Of a stretch of DNA of 46,349 nucleotides, positions 25,211 through 33,294 are shown piece after piece. Both the position numbers and the translations under genes were made by a program. Numbering within the stretch: position 1 is the first letter of the stretch; the number at the start of each line of letters is the position of its first letter. This stretch comes from Eshraghiella sp964414835. Its GTDB lineage: Bacteria > Bacillota > Clostridia > Lachnospirales > Lachnospiraceae. The DNA lies in the NCBI GenBank assembly GCA_964414835.1, contig CAYPWY010000015.1:1-46349 (forward strand), in the 5' to 3' direction. The notes beneath the pieces were generated by a model. The model saw nothing but the letters and a program-made list of their open reading frames with translations. It was not told the DNA's origin and searched no databases.

Positions 25211-27091
25211 TCATTGTACTGTAATAATATCCCAAACGGAATCCATCTGCATTCCCAGACACCAGCCTGCAACACCTGCCAAGTCCCTGCTTCTTACCAC
25301 ATCCATTTTGGCCTCCATGGATGCTTCCTCCTCAAGCCATATACTGTAATTTACATCATTGACAACTCCGCCGGCTGTATATTGTTTTACCTCATCATCC
25401 CATTTCATATCCAATTCAAGTTCATTGACTATGTCAAGCCCTTCCTGCATTGAACAGCTTTTTGAAGTCAGGTAATAATTTCCGTTTTCATCCGGCTGCT
25501 CTATCCACAGCCTCGTGTAAAACGGAAGTGCATTTATAACCTTCTCTTTGGGAACCTCGGCAAGAGTTCCGTCTATTCCGTCAGTTACAAAGTCTATGGA
25601 TGCCACAGAGCCCGCTTCATCTCCGCCCGAATAATGCTCATCATATCCCATAACTATTACATAATCGACACATTCTGCCTGAGCGGCTCTATTATATTGG
25701 CTATTATAAACCCTTGGTACATAATTATCTATCGAAAGCACCACTTCCGCTTTACGGCATTCTATGGAAAGCTCACGCACAAACTGTTTATAGTCTTCAC
25801 CGGACTCCTGCGGAACCTTCTCAAAATCTATGTTAATTCCGTCATATCCATATGTAATAATTTCGGTAATTATATTATCTATCAGGTTTCGTCTTGATTC
25901 CGTATTGGCCAAAAGCTGTGCTTCATCCCATCCTCCGTCTTCATCAACCGATGTAAAATCACTGATAAGCGGCCATATTTCCATCCCTGCATCATGAATG
26001 GTTCTTATATATTCCCAATCGGCAAATGAGCTTATGGCTCCGTCAGCTCCGGTAACCTTATACCATGTAGGAGAAACCGTAGTAACTCCTTTGGTTTGTT
26101 GAAGAAGCTCTGATATTTTAGAGTTATCATAAGTGTCATATACTGCGTGCCATACCAAAACAATTTGATAGTCCCTCAGCTGGTTGGTATATTCCTCTTC
26201 CACATATCCTGAATTATGAACCAGTCTGGAGGTTGTCAATTCTGCCGTATCCGCCTTAACATATCCTTTACGCCCATCTATTGACATAACACCTATCCAT
26301 CCGCCTTCGTTGTACCCATCGGATACCCAAACCGTATCAGTGCTGTCAGAAGCCTTTTCAAATATTTTACCCTTAACCGATGCCTTGTCTCTTACAATCG
26401 CCTTATCTCCCAGTTCCACCACATTATGCTCTGTACCGTCAGTCATTATCGCCAGTCTGTCAGGGTCACTGAATGTTTTATATGAAAATCCGGCTTTATC
26501 TGCTGCAAATTCAACCGCTATAAAAATTTTATCCTGGGATTTGATTACCGGAACGTAATCCAATTCCGATTTCTGACCGTCTACATCATACTCAGAGGCA
26601 CCGATTTCAACCGTATATATCTGTGTAGGCGTTGTATATATAACGGACTCATTAGCCTTGTCATAATAAAATTTATCAGTTATGTTCTCTTTGTAAAAAT
26701 CGTTATCAACATAAAAATGCCCGTCCTGAACTATGATGGAGTAATCGCTCAGCTCATAATCATAAATCAGGATGGCAGTGCGCTCCTGATTTATGCCGTA
26801 ATATTCATTATAGTCTACCAATTTCCGGCTTGGAACATTGCGTTCTATTATGATTACCGCCGCTATCAGGATAACTGCCGCCGCAACTGCACTGATGATA
26901 ATAATTAAATGCCTGCGTTTTTCTCTTCCGCCCGGTTCCCCTTCAATATCCAGGGTTTCTTCCATTGCTTCATCTTTCTCAGACTCACTCAAATTCTCAG
27001 ACTCCTGCTCAATAATAATTTCGTCTATATCATCATCAAAAATATAATCATCTGTATCACTGTTATTAGTATATTTTCTATTATTTCTCAT
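25211..27091 (-). CDS. Membrane-anchored GH18 (chitinase-like) glycosidase with SH3 domain
   Basis: 626 residues. A strongly acidic cytoplasmic N-terminus (1-58) precedes one membrane helix (about 63-84). Outside come a copper-amine-oxidase-N-like region (about 115-210), a bacterial SH3 domain (about 220-285; NEGGWIGVMSIDGRKGYVK) and a GH18 barrel ending the protein. The catalytic motif is DGINIDFE with Glu424, and YVIVMGYDEHYSGGDEAG follows. Related GH18 proteins such as SleL/YaaH cut spore cortex or peptidoglycan. The CwlD-like neighbour supports a wall or cortex role. GAGGT precedes the ATG. Confidence 0.88.
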   Translation of the reverse strand: MRNNRKYTNNSDTDDYIFDDDIDEIIIEQESENLSESEKDEAMEETLDIEGEPGGREKRRHLIIIISAVAAAVILIAAVIIIERNVPSRKLVDYNEYYGINQERTAILIYDYELSDYSIIVQDGHFYVDNDFYKENITDKFYYDKANESVIYTTPTQIYTVEIGASEYDVDGQKSELDYVPVIKSQDKIFIAVEFAADKAGFSYKTFSDPDRLAIMTDGTEHNVVELGDKAIVRDKASVKGKIFEKASDSTDTVWVSDGYNEGGWIGVMSIDGRKGYVKADTAELTTSRLVHNSGYVEEEYTNQLRDYQIVLVWHAVYDTYDNSKISELLQQTKGVTTVSPTWYKVTGADGAISSFADWEYIRTIHDAGMEIWPLISDFTSVDEDGGWDEAQLLANTESRRNLIDNIITEIITYGYDGINIDFEKVPQESGEDYKQFVRELSIECRKAEVVLSIDNYVPRVYNSQYNRAAQAECVDYVIVMGYDEHYSGGDEAGSVASIDFVTDGIDGTLAEVPKEKVINALPFYTRLWIEQPDENGNYYLTSKSCSMQEGLDIVNELELDMKWDDEVKQYTAGGVVNDVNYSIWLEEEASMEAKMDVVRSRDLAGVAGWCLGMQMDSVWDIITVQ

Positions 27092-27157
27092 CCGCTGTAC
27101 CTCACCATGCCGCCGAAGAGCCTTGCTCTGAGGGGGCCTTACCTTATATTAAGTGTT

Positions 27158-27169
27158 TATATTATACCA
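27158..27169 (-). promoter_or_regulatory. Extended -10 promoter of the GH18 gene
   Basis: TGGTATAAT on the minus strand (TATAAT at 27161-27166), an extended -10 with no clear -35, about 70 bases upstream of the start. The rest of the 27092-27320 gap holds only this and the palindromic terminator. Confidence 0.5.
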
Positions 27170-27265
27170 TAACTCATATATCTTCTTCCATATTTTTTTA
27201 AAAAGAGTTTTGCCAAATTTAGCTTAATTTTTCCGCTTTATCCGTCCGGTTCGCCTGCACAAACG

Positions 27266-27291
27266 AAAAGGCGGGCATATGCCCGCCTTTT
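27266..27291. terminator. Bidirectional-type terminator palindrome
   Basis: A perfect 26-bp palindrome (arms AAAAGGCGGGCAT / ATGCCCGCCTTTT) gives a GC-rich stem with T-runs on both strands. It lies 30 bases after the stop of the small unknown gene and closes the kinase module on the minus strand. Confidence 0.9.
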
Positions 27292-27320
27292 CTGCTTAAA
27301 ATGCATAAAGGGGACTATGT

Positions 27321-27539
27321 CTATTTTAAGCGTACTTTGTCAAATTCAATTTTTACTACTTTCCCACCCTTAAACTGGTAATTTCTCATGTATGTACAGT
27401 CGCTTTCAGCCAAAAGCATATCTACAAGGCGGTCTTCCGGCTCTACGATTTTTCCATCAAGAGAAAAGCTGACGCCTTTTTCTTTCAGTCCCAGCAATTC
27501 CGCTTTAAGGGCGGCTCTGTAATCTTCATCAATGTACAT
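27321..27539 (-). CDS. Small unknown protein, 72 residues
   Basis: Read from ATG 27537-27539, which follows GGAGGG closely; a GTG at 27575 would add 12 Pro/Cys-rich residues and is less likely. The protein (MYIDEDYRAALKAELLGLK at the start, CTYMRNYQFKGGKVVKIEF near the end) is charged, soluble, and reads as one helix followed by beta strands. I recall similar short proteins in Lachnospiraceae but no function. It lies 81 bases after the ParA-like gene on the same strand and before the palindromic terminator, so it may belong to the kinase module. Its ribosome site lies in a small hairpin. Confidence 0.6.
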   Translation of the reverse strand: MYIDEDYRAALKAELLGLKEKGVSFSLDGKIVEPEDRLVDMLLAESDCTYMRNYQFKGGKVVKIEFDKVRLK

Positions 27540-27541
27540 TT

Positions 27542-27555
27542 GCCCTCCGCAGGGC
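27542..27555 (-). promoter_or_regulatory. Hairpin over the ribosome site of the small gene
   Basis: GCCCT-GCGG-AGGGC on the minus strand; the GGAGG Shine-Dalgarno sequence (complement of 27544-27548) spans loop and 3' arm, three bases before the start codon. It may damp translation. Confidence 0.4.
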
Positions 27556-27619
27556 GGCGGTAATTTGTGCAGCACCCAAACTTAATTGGGCTTTGAAGGT
27601 CATGACTGTGATATATAGA

Positions 27620-28252
27620 CTATTCCCGCCACTTCCGCCTGCCCGTATAAAATTCGCCCACAAGCTTCTGCAAAAAATCCATACATTCCTCATTAAGATA
27701 TAACGGGTCCGGTATACACGGAATCTGTCTGATATAAATATTAAAATTATGTTTGAAATACCGTATTCCGTCTTTTCCCGGAAATGGTGCCAAAAAAATC
27801 CAATGCTTTCTTGATTTTTCCCATTCTGTCATAACAAGAAATTCCACATAACTATGAATTTTCCACCAGCACAAGCTTCCGACTACTAGTTTTACTCCAC
27901 ACATAAGAAACTGTTGGTAATTTTTTGAATAATCAAAGCCAAAATCCACTATGACATAATCATATCCCTCCGACATCAGCTGTGGTAAAACAGAGCTGTC
28001 CGACTGCTCATAAATTGAAATCATTTTAAAAATCCTGTTTTTCTTATGAAAGTTATTTTTAAGCATAATTCCTGCCTGCCGAAAGCAGTCTGTACCGCTC
28101 ATATCAGCCAGCGCTACGGATTTCCCGGCTACAGATGAAAGAAATACAGCGACAGCAAGCGACAGGTGTGTGACTCCTACGCCATATGCCGTTCCGATTA
28201 CACCCACTACGGTTGATGTGCCATAGGTTTTAATAACATTTAATTTTTTCAA
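27620..28252 (-). CDS. ParA/MinD-like protein with degenerate P-loop
   Basis: About 210 residues from a TTG at 28250-28252; a TTG at 28264 abuts its own AAAGGG and is less likely. The fold reads as a SIMIBI ATPase: VVGVIGTAYGVGVTH, a helix, then KSVALADMSG, and later YDYVIVDFGF at the Walker B position and KLVVGSLCWWKIHSYVEF. Against the ParA loop KGGVGKTT the essential lysine is Val and the next residues are TH. ATP hydrolysis is therefore doubtful. The same TH loop, VDFG/CDCG and W-[KR]-I features occur in the C-terminal domain of the kinase encoded 38 bases upstream. No membrane segment. TadZ/CpaE-like relatives are possible, but no pilus genes are near. Confidence 0.6.
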   Translation of the reverse strand: MKKLNVIKTYGTSTVVGVIGTAYGVGVTHLSLAVAVFLSSVAGKSVALADMSGTDCFRQAGIMLKNNFHKKNRIFKMISIYEQSDSSVLPQLMSEGYDYVIVDFGFDYSKNYQQFLMCGVKLVVGSLCWWKIHSYVEFLVMTEWEKSRKHWIFLAPFPGKDGIRYFKHNFNIYIRQIPCIPDPLYLNEECMDFLQKLVGEFYTGRRKWRE

Positions 28253-28290
28253 AATAATTCCCAACCCTTTACTGTGGTATTAAGATGCCG

Positions 28291-29583
28291 CTATGGCCTA
28301 TAAGGGACACGGATAGGATTGACAATATTGCCATCAGCCGCAAGCCGCCTGTAATCACGTATTTTCCCCGGCGTCACAAGGGTATATACTCCGGCATTGC
28401 TGTCTTTAACACAGCTTTTCATAAGCCTTGCAGCTTCAATGATTTTTTTGATTCTCCATGACGACGCCCCGCATACAAGGCATACAATATCATACTTTGC
28501 CAGCAATTCAATATTGTCATTGTCCAAAACTCCGCAGTCACAGATAATTCTCTGATAACCCTTTTCCATATCAACATCCACACATCCATTATACTCAGGA
28601 ATCATATCTATTCCATCTGCCGTATATATACCTTTGTTAAATGCAATGTGTTTTGCCGCCTTAATAAGTTCAAAAAAGTCACCACTGTTATTTCTCTCTA
28701 TTAAGACAGTTTTATATCCTTTGCATTTAAAATATTCCGCTGCCATTAACGCTGTATGCGTTGTGCCGCATCCGGTATATGCTCCGGCAAAACCGATGTG
28801 TAAGGATACATTTTCTGATATGAATTTTTTATTTTGTAATGCTCTGAGCCTCTTTTCCAGACCGGTTACTGTTGAAATACGCTCATTGCCTGAATGAAAA
28901 AGACATGCGGTCACAATATCCGCCATACTATGTGGGTGTACTGCTTCAAGTGCCTTTATGTCCATTCCTCCGGTTAATAATACCAGCATCACCACGCCTA
29001 TTGAATACACATCACTTTCGGCTCCCAGCCGTCCGTTTCCGTACATTTCAGGTGCGGCAAAGCCTTTAGTTCCCATACGGAAACCTGATACGCTGTCTGC
29101 TTCCTTTGCACTTCCGTAATCAATAAGTTTAAGCGTGTTAGTATCATATAAGATATTATCCGGTTTAATATCATTATGGAAGATTCCATTGCTATGCAGA
29201 TATTTTAAAATATCACACAGCCTTAATGTCAGCCCAATTACTTCTCTGACTGTAAAATTTCTGTTTTGTGAAATCAGTGATTGCAGTGAGACTCCCTGTA
29301 CATATTCCTCAATAATGTATACGCTTTCTTCACTCTCTTCTATATCGTATATTATAGGAATTGCAGGATGCCTTAGATTTTTCAGAATGTCCGCTTCCCT
29401 TCTTGCTGTATTATAAGGGTCGCAGCATTTGTCGATGCATTTAAGCGCACGATTTACTTTAAGTTTAAGATGTTCGACAAGATAAACCTGCCCGAATGCC
29501 CCTCGTCCCAGGGACCCGCAGACACGGTATCTGCCAAATAAGACATCATCTTTTTGAATATCACCATCTCCCGGTGAATCCAT
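28291..29583 (-). CDS. Ser/Thr protein kinase fused to a degenerate ParA-like domain
   Basis: 430 residues. Residues about 18-250 are a Hanks-type kinase: glycine loop GRGAFGQV (26-33), Lys48, Glu63, catalytic loop HNDIKPDN (136-143), DYG in place of DFG (155-157) and APE (177-179). Arg of HRD is Asn, so it is a non-RD kinase, but Lys, Asp and Asn are kept and activity is expected. After a short linker, residues 260-430 form a ParA-like domain with AGAYTGCGTTH (267-276), where the P-loop lysine is Thr, and YQRIICDCG (343-351). No membrane helix and no PASTA repeats, unlike PrkC. The downstream gene is a paralogue of the C-terminal domain. No substrate can be named. Confidence 0.85.
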   Translation of the reverse strand: MDSPGDGDIQKDDVLFGRYRVCGSLGRGAFGQVYLVEHLKLKVNRALKCIDKCCDPYNTARREADILKNLRHPAIPIIYDIEESEESVYIIEEYVQGVSLQSLISQNRNFTVREVIGLTLRLCDILKYLHSNGIFHNDIKPDNILYDTNTLKLIDYGSAKEADSVSGFRMGTKGFAAPEMYGNGRLGAESDVYSIGVVMLVLLTGGMDIKALEAVHPHSMADIVTACLFHSGNERISTVTGLEKRLRALQNKKFISENVSLHIGFAGAYTGCGTTHTALMAAEYFKCKGYKTVLIERNNSGDFFELIKAAKHIAFNKGIYTADGIDMIPEYNGCVDVDMEKGYQRIICDCGVLDNDNIELLAKYDIVCLVCGASSWRIKKIIEAARLMKSCVKDSNAGVYTLVTPGKIRDYRRLAADGNIVNPIRVPYRP

Positions 29584-29609
29584 ATCATAATATTGTATCC
29601 TGTGGCTTA

Positions 29610-29638
29610 ATGATATACAAGTTCAAGACTTTTTTCAA
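29610..29638 (-). promoter_or_regulatory. Candidate promoter of the kinase module
   Basis: TTGAAA (29633-29638) and TATCAT (29610-29615) on the minus strand, 17-base spacer. A second pair, TTGTAT-N17-TACAAT (-10 at 29592-29597), would give an almost leaderless transcript. Confidence 0.45.
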
Positions 29639-29700
29639 GTACTTTTTTTAACTTTAGCAAAATTTTACAAAAAATCCATAAAAATTTCATTTCTCAATAT

Positions 29701-29729
29701 TTACATCACTAAAAGCTTTGCTGTATACT
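29701..29729 (+). promoter_or_regulatory. Candidate sigma-A promoter of mecA
   Basis: TTACAT (29701-29706) and TATACT (29724-29729) with a 17-base spacer, 40 bases before the mecA start. Confidence 0.6.
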
Positions 29730-29769
29730 AATACTATTAATAAAGTTTTTAAGATAGGATGTGAAAAAG

Positions 29770-30504
29770 ATGAAAATTGAAAAAATCAGCGATACGCAGA
29801 TACGCTGTACGCTTAACCGCTCAGATTTGCTCTCAAGGGAATTGAAAATCAGTGAGCTTGCATATGGAACCGAAAAAGCAAAAAGTCTTTTTCACGATAT
29901 GATAGAACAGGCATCGCTTGAGTTTGGTTTTGAAGCAGATGATTTACCATTAATGATTGAGGCGATTCCTGTGTCCTCTGACTGCATTATTCTTATAATA
30001 ACCAAGGTAAATGACCCTGAAGAAATTGATGCCAAATATTCCGGACTTGCCCCTGATTCCGATAATGATGACGACTATGATGACGACCTTAATGATGATG
30101 ACGTTATGGGACTGAACCAGCTTTTTGACACCCAGTTCATCCCTATGTCAGAAACCATAGCTGAGAAAAAATATGACAAAACAGAACCGGACAGCACAAG
30201 CACTGATTCTTTAATAAGCAGAGTGTATTCCTTTAATTCATGGGATGACGCTGCAAGCGCCGCCATAAGACTTAACACCAGCTATGAACAGCTTAACGAA
30301 TTTTACAAGGACGTTGACAAGAATATATATTATCTTATAATACAGGGCATATCCGCCAATGACGAAACATTTTGCCGAATATGCAATATTCTTTCGGAAT
30401 ACGCTCATAAAGAAAAATCTAACTACGCAACTGTTTCCTATATCAGAGAACATTGCCGTGCAGTTATTAAAAAGGATGCATTGCGCATACTGGCTGAATT
30501 CTAG
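29770..30504 (+). CDS. mecA: Adaptor protein MecA
   Basis: 244 residues from the ATG at 29770 (a GTG at 29761 is an alternative). It begins MKIEKISDTQIRCTL, the usual MecA opening, with an N-terminal target-binding domain to about residue 80, a very acidic linker (DSDNDDDYDDDLNDDD) and a C-terminal ClpC-binding domain (SWDDAASAAIRL, YYLII). In Bacillus, MecA delivers ComK and other proteins to ClpC-ClpP. The kinase module is divergently transcribed from the same intergenic region. tex follows after 18 bases on the same strand. Confidence 0.9.
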   Translation: MKIEKISDTQIRCTLNRSDLLSRELKISELAYGTEKAKSLFHDMIEQASLEFGFEADDLPLMIEAIPVSSDCIILIITKVNDPEEIDAKYSGLAPDSDNDDDYDDDLNDDDVMGLNQLFDTQFIPMSETIAEKKYDKTEPDSTSTDSLISRVYSFNSWDDAASAAIRLNTSYEQLNEFYKDVDKNIYYLIIQGISANDETFCRICNILSEYAHKEKSNYATVSYIREHCRAVIKKDALRILAEF

Positions 30505-30522
30505 GAAAAAGGATTTATTTAT

Positions 30523-32667
30523 ATGGATATTATTACAAAAATCACGGATGAATTACAGGTTAAAAAATGGCAGGTTGATGCAGCAGTAAAGCTTATCGAT
30601 GAGGGCAACACCATTCCTTTTATATCACGTTACCGCAAGGAGGCCACCGGCGCGCTTAATGACCAGCAGCTTCGTAAGCTGGATGAAAGGCTCGGCTACC
30701 TCAGGAATCTTGAAGACCGCAAATCAACTGTCATTGACAGTATAGCCCAACAGGGCAAGCTGACAGAGGAGCTTCAAAAACAGATTGATGCTGCGGAAAC
30801 TATGGTTATGGTGGAAGATTTGTACCGGCCTTACAAGCAGAAAAAACGGACTCGTGCCACTATCGCCAAAGAGCGTGGTCTTGACGGTCTTTCAGCAATA
30901 ATCCGTATGCAGCAGACTTCTAAATCTCTGGAAGAAGAAGCCCTTGCCTACATTAATCCGGATAATGGAATTGATGATGCCGCTTCTGCCATTGCGGGAG
31001 CTATGGATATTATTGCCGAGGAAATATCGGACAGTGCGGATTACAGAATTAAAATCCGCGCTCTTACATACAAAGAGGGACTTCTCACTTCCACAGCCAA
31101 GGATAATGATGCACAATCCCCATATGAAGTTTACTATAACTTTTCTGCTCCGGTCAACAAGATGACAGGATACAAGACTCTTGCTGTCAACCGTGGGGAA
31201 AATGAAAAATTCCTTACAGTGAAGATTGAAGCTCCTGTTGAACGTATTTTGGCATATCTTGAAAAACAGATTGTAGTTAATGATAATCCTAATACAACCG
31301 ACACGCTGAAAGCAGCTATTGCTGACAGCTACAGCCGCCTTATCGCCCCATCCGTTGAACGCGAGCTCAGGAACCAGCTTACGGAGGAAGCCGAGGACGG
31401 AGCAATCGCTGTTTTCGCAAAAAATCTCCAACAGCTGCTTATGCAGCCTCCCATTGCAGGAAAGACGGTTTTGGGCTGGGACCCTGCCTTCAGGACAGGC
31501 TGTAAACTGGCAGTAGTAGATGCCACAGGCAAGGTTCTTGATACGGTTGTTATATATCCTACCGCTCCTCAAAATAAGGTTGAGGAAGCCAAATCCGTTC
31601 TAAAAAAACTTATAAAAAAATACAATATTTCTCTTATATCATGCGGCAACGGAACCGCTTCAAGAGAATCGGAAGCAGTTATATCACAGCTTATCAGGGA
31701 AATTCCTGAGAATGTACAGTATGTTATTGTCAACGAAGCCGGTGCATCCGTTTATTCCGCCAGCGAACTGGCAACGGAAGAATTTCCCCAGTTTGATGTG
31801 GGACAGAGAAGCGCCGCTTCAATCGCCCGCCGTCTTCAGGACCCCCTTGCAGAGCTTGTGAAAATAGACCCCAAATCCATAGGTGTAGGTCAGTATCAGC
31901 ATGATATGAACCAAAAGAAGCTTGGTCTTGCTCTGGACGGTGTTGTTGAAGACTGCGTAAACCGTGTAGGCGTTGATTTAAACACCGCTTCCGCACCCCT
32001 GCTTCAGCATATATCCGGAATTAACAAAACCCTTGCCAAAAATATCGTGGCTTACCGGGAAGCTAACGGACGTTTCCTGTCACGTAAAGACCTTCTTAAG
32101 GTTCCGAAGCTTGGCCCTAAGGCTTACGAGCAGTGTGCCGGGTTTATGCGGATTTCCGGCGGAAGCAATCCTTTTGATTCCACCAGCGTACATCCTGAAA
32201 GCTATAAAAGCGCTGAAGCTCTTCTTAAAAAAGCGGGTTTTTCCCCTGATGACATTACCGGCGGCAATGTAAAGGGACTTTCTTTAATTATTAAGGATTA
32301 CCAAAAACTTTCAGAAGAGCTTGGCATAGGAGAACTTACACTCCGCGACATAGTAAAAGAACTGGAAAAACCGGGACGTGACCCACGTGATGAGATGCCA
32401 AAACCGATTCTCCGCAGTGATGTTATGTCCATGGAGGATTTGACACCGGGCATGGTATTGAACGGAACGGTTCGCAATATAGTTGACTTTGGCGCATTTG
32501 TGGATATAGGAGTACATCAGGACGGTCTTGTACATATTTCACAGCTTACCAATGACAAATTTGTCAAGCATCCGATGGATGTGGTCAGCGTAGGTGATAT
32601 TGTTCAGGTTAAAGTGCTCAATATTGATGCTTCCAAAAAAAGAATCCAACTGTCAATGATATTATAA
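30523..32667 (+). CDS. tex: Tex-family transcription accessory / S1 RNA-binding protein
   Basis: 714 residues, full length. Order: Tex N-terminal helical domain (SRYRKEATGALNDQQLR near residue 27), YqgF/RNase H-like domain (GWDPAFRTGCKLAVVD, about 323-450), helix-hairpin-helix pair (VGVDLNTASAPLLQHI onward, about 480-555) and a C-terminal S1 domain (GTVRNIVDFGAFVDIGVHQDGLVHISQL). It binds nucleic acid and interacts with the transcription machinery; in several bacteria it affects toxin or stress gene expression. AAAAGGA lies nine bases before the ATG. Convergent with xpt; the 42 bases between hold no strong terminator. Confidence 0.95.
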   Translation: MDIITKITDELQVKKWQVDAAVKLIDEGNTIPFISRYRKEATGALNDQQLRKLDERLGYLRNLEDRKSTVIDSIAQQGKLTEELQKQIDAAETMVMVEDLYRPYKQKKRTRATIAKERGLDGLSAIIRMQQTSKSLEEEALAYINPDNGIDDAASAIAGAMDIIAEEISDSADYRIKIRALTYKEGLLTSTAKDNDAQSPYEVYYNFSAPVNKMTGYKTLAVNRGENEKFLTVKIEAPVERILAYLEKQIVVNDNPNTTDTLKAAIADSYSRLIAPSVERELRNQLTEEAEDGAIAVFAKNLQQLLMQPPIAGKTVLGWDPAFRTGCKLAVVDATGKVLDTVVIYPTAPQNKVEEAKSVLKKLIKKYNISLISCGNGTASRESEAVISQLIREIPENVQYVIVNEAGASVYSASELATEEFPQFDVGQRSAASIARRLQDPLAELVKIDPKSIGVGQYQHDMNQKKLGLALDGVVEDCVNRVGVDLNTASAPLLQHISGINKTLAKNIVAYREANGRFLSRKDLLKVPKLGPKAYEQCAGFMRISGGSNPFDSTSVHPESYKSAEALLKKAGFSPDDITGGNVKGLSLIIKDYQKLSEELGIGELTLRDIVKELEKPGRDPRDEMPKPILRSDVMSMEDLTPGMVLNGTVRNIVDFGAFVDIGVHQDGLVHISQLTNDKFVKHPMDVVSVGDIVQVKVLNIDASKKRIQLSMIL

Positions 32668-32709
32668 CCATAATTCACATATGTGGAGAGCTTTGTCATA
32701 TATCAATTT

Positions 32710-33285
32710 TTATCTGAAACAAATTGTACCCGTAGCTTCGTCCATGCTTTCCACAATGGCAAGAGACTCCAGCCTTATGCCTTTATCCCTGATTATCTGT
32801 CCGCCTTGCTGAAAGCCTTTCTCTATGGCTATTCCCACACCTTCAAGGGTTGCGCCCGCTTCCGCAATAAGCTCAATAAGACCATTGATTGCGCAACCGT
32901 TCGCGAGAAAATCATCTATCACAAGCACATGGTCATTTTCAGTCAAAAATTTCTTACTTACAATTACATCATATGTCTTTTTATGGGTAAATGACTCTAT
33001 TTTTGTTGAATACATCTCTCCGTCAAGATTAATGCTTTGTGCCTTTTTGGCAAATACCACAGGAACACCAAACTGCTCGGCAACAATGCAGGCAATCCCT
33101 ATTCCTGAGGCTTCTATGGTAAGAATCTTGTTAATAGGACGGTCAGCAAAAAGTCTTTTCCACTCCATTCCCATCTGCCTGAACAGTTCAACATCCATCT
33201 GATGATTAAGGAAACTGTCAACCTTAAGTACATTACCGGCTTTAACTACACCGTCTTTTCTAATTCTATCTTCAAGTATTTTCAT
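32710..33285 (-). CDS. xpt: Xanthine phosphoribosyltransferase
   Basis: 191 residues, matching Xpt. It starts MKILEDRIRKDGVV, with the 5'-phosphate-binding PRPP loop VLVIDDFLANG and the base-site region ASGIGIACIVAEQFGVPVVFAKK. It converts xanthine and PRPP to XMP for purine salvage. It is the last gene of the importer operon, nine bases after the second permease, so imported nucleoside or base is probably channelled to salvage. No purine riboswitch is visible at either its own start or the operon start. Confidence 0.95.
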   Translation of the reverse strand: MKILEDRIRKDGVVKAGNVLKVDSFLNHQMDVELFRQMGMEWKRLFADRPINKILTIEASGIGIACIVAEQFGVPVVFAKKAQSINLDGEMYSTKIESFTHKKTYDVIVSKKFLTENDHVLVIDDFLANGCAINGLIELIAEAGATLEGVGIAIEKGFQQGGQIIRDKGIRLESLAIVESMDEATGTICFR

Positions 33286-33294
33286 TGGATTACC

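Noticed and set aside
30892..31572. 226-codon minus-strand open frame inside tex
   Set aside because: It is antisense to a well-conserved Tex coding region, rich in Cys and hydrophobic runs, with no ribosome site; a shadow frame.
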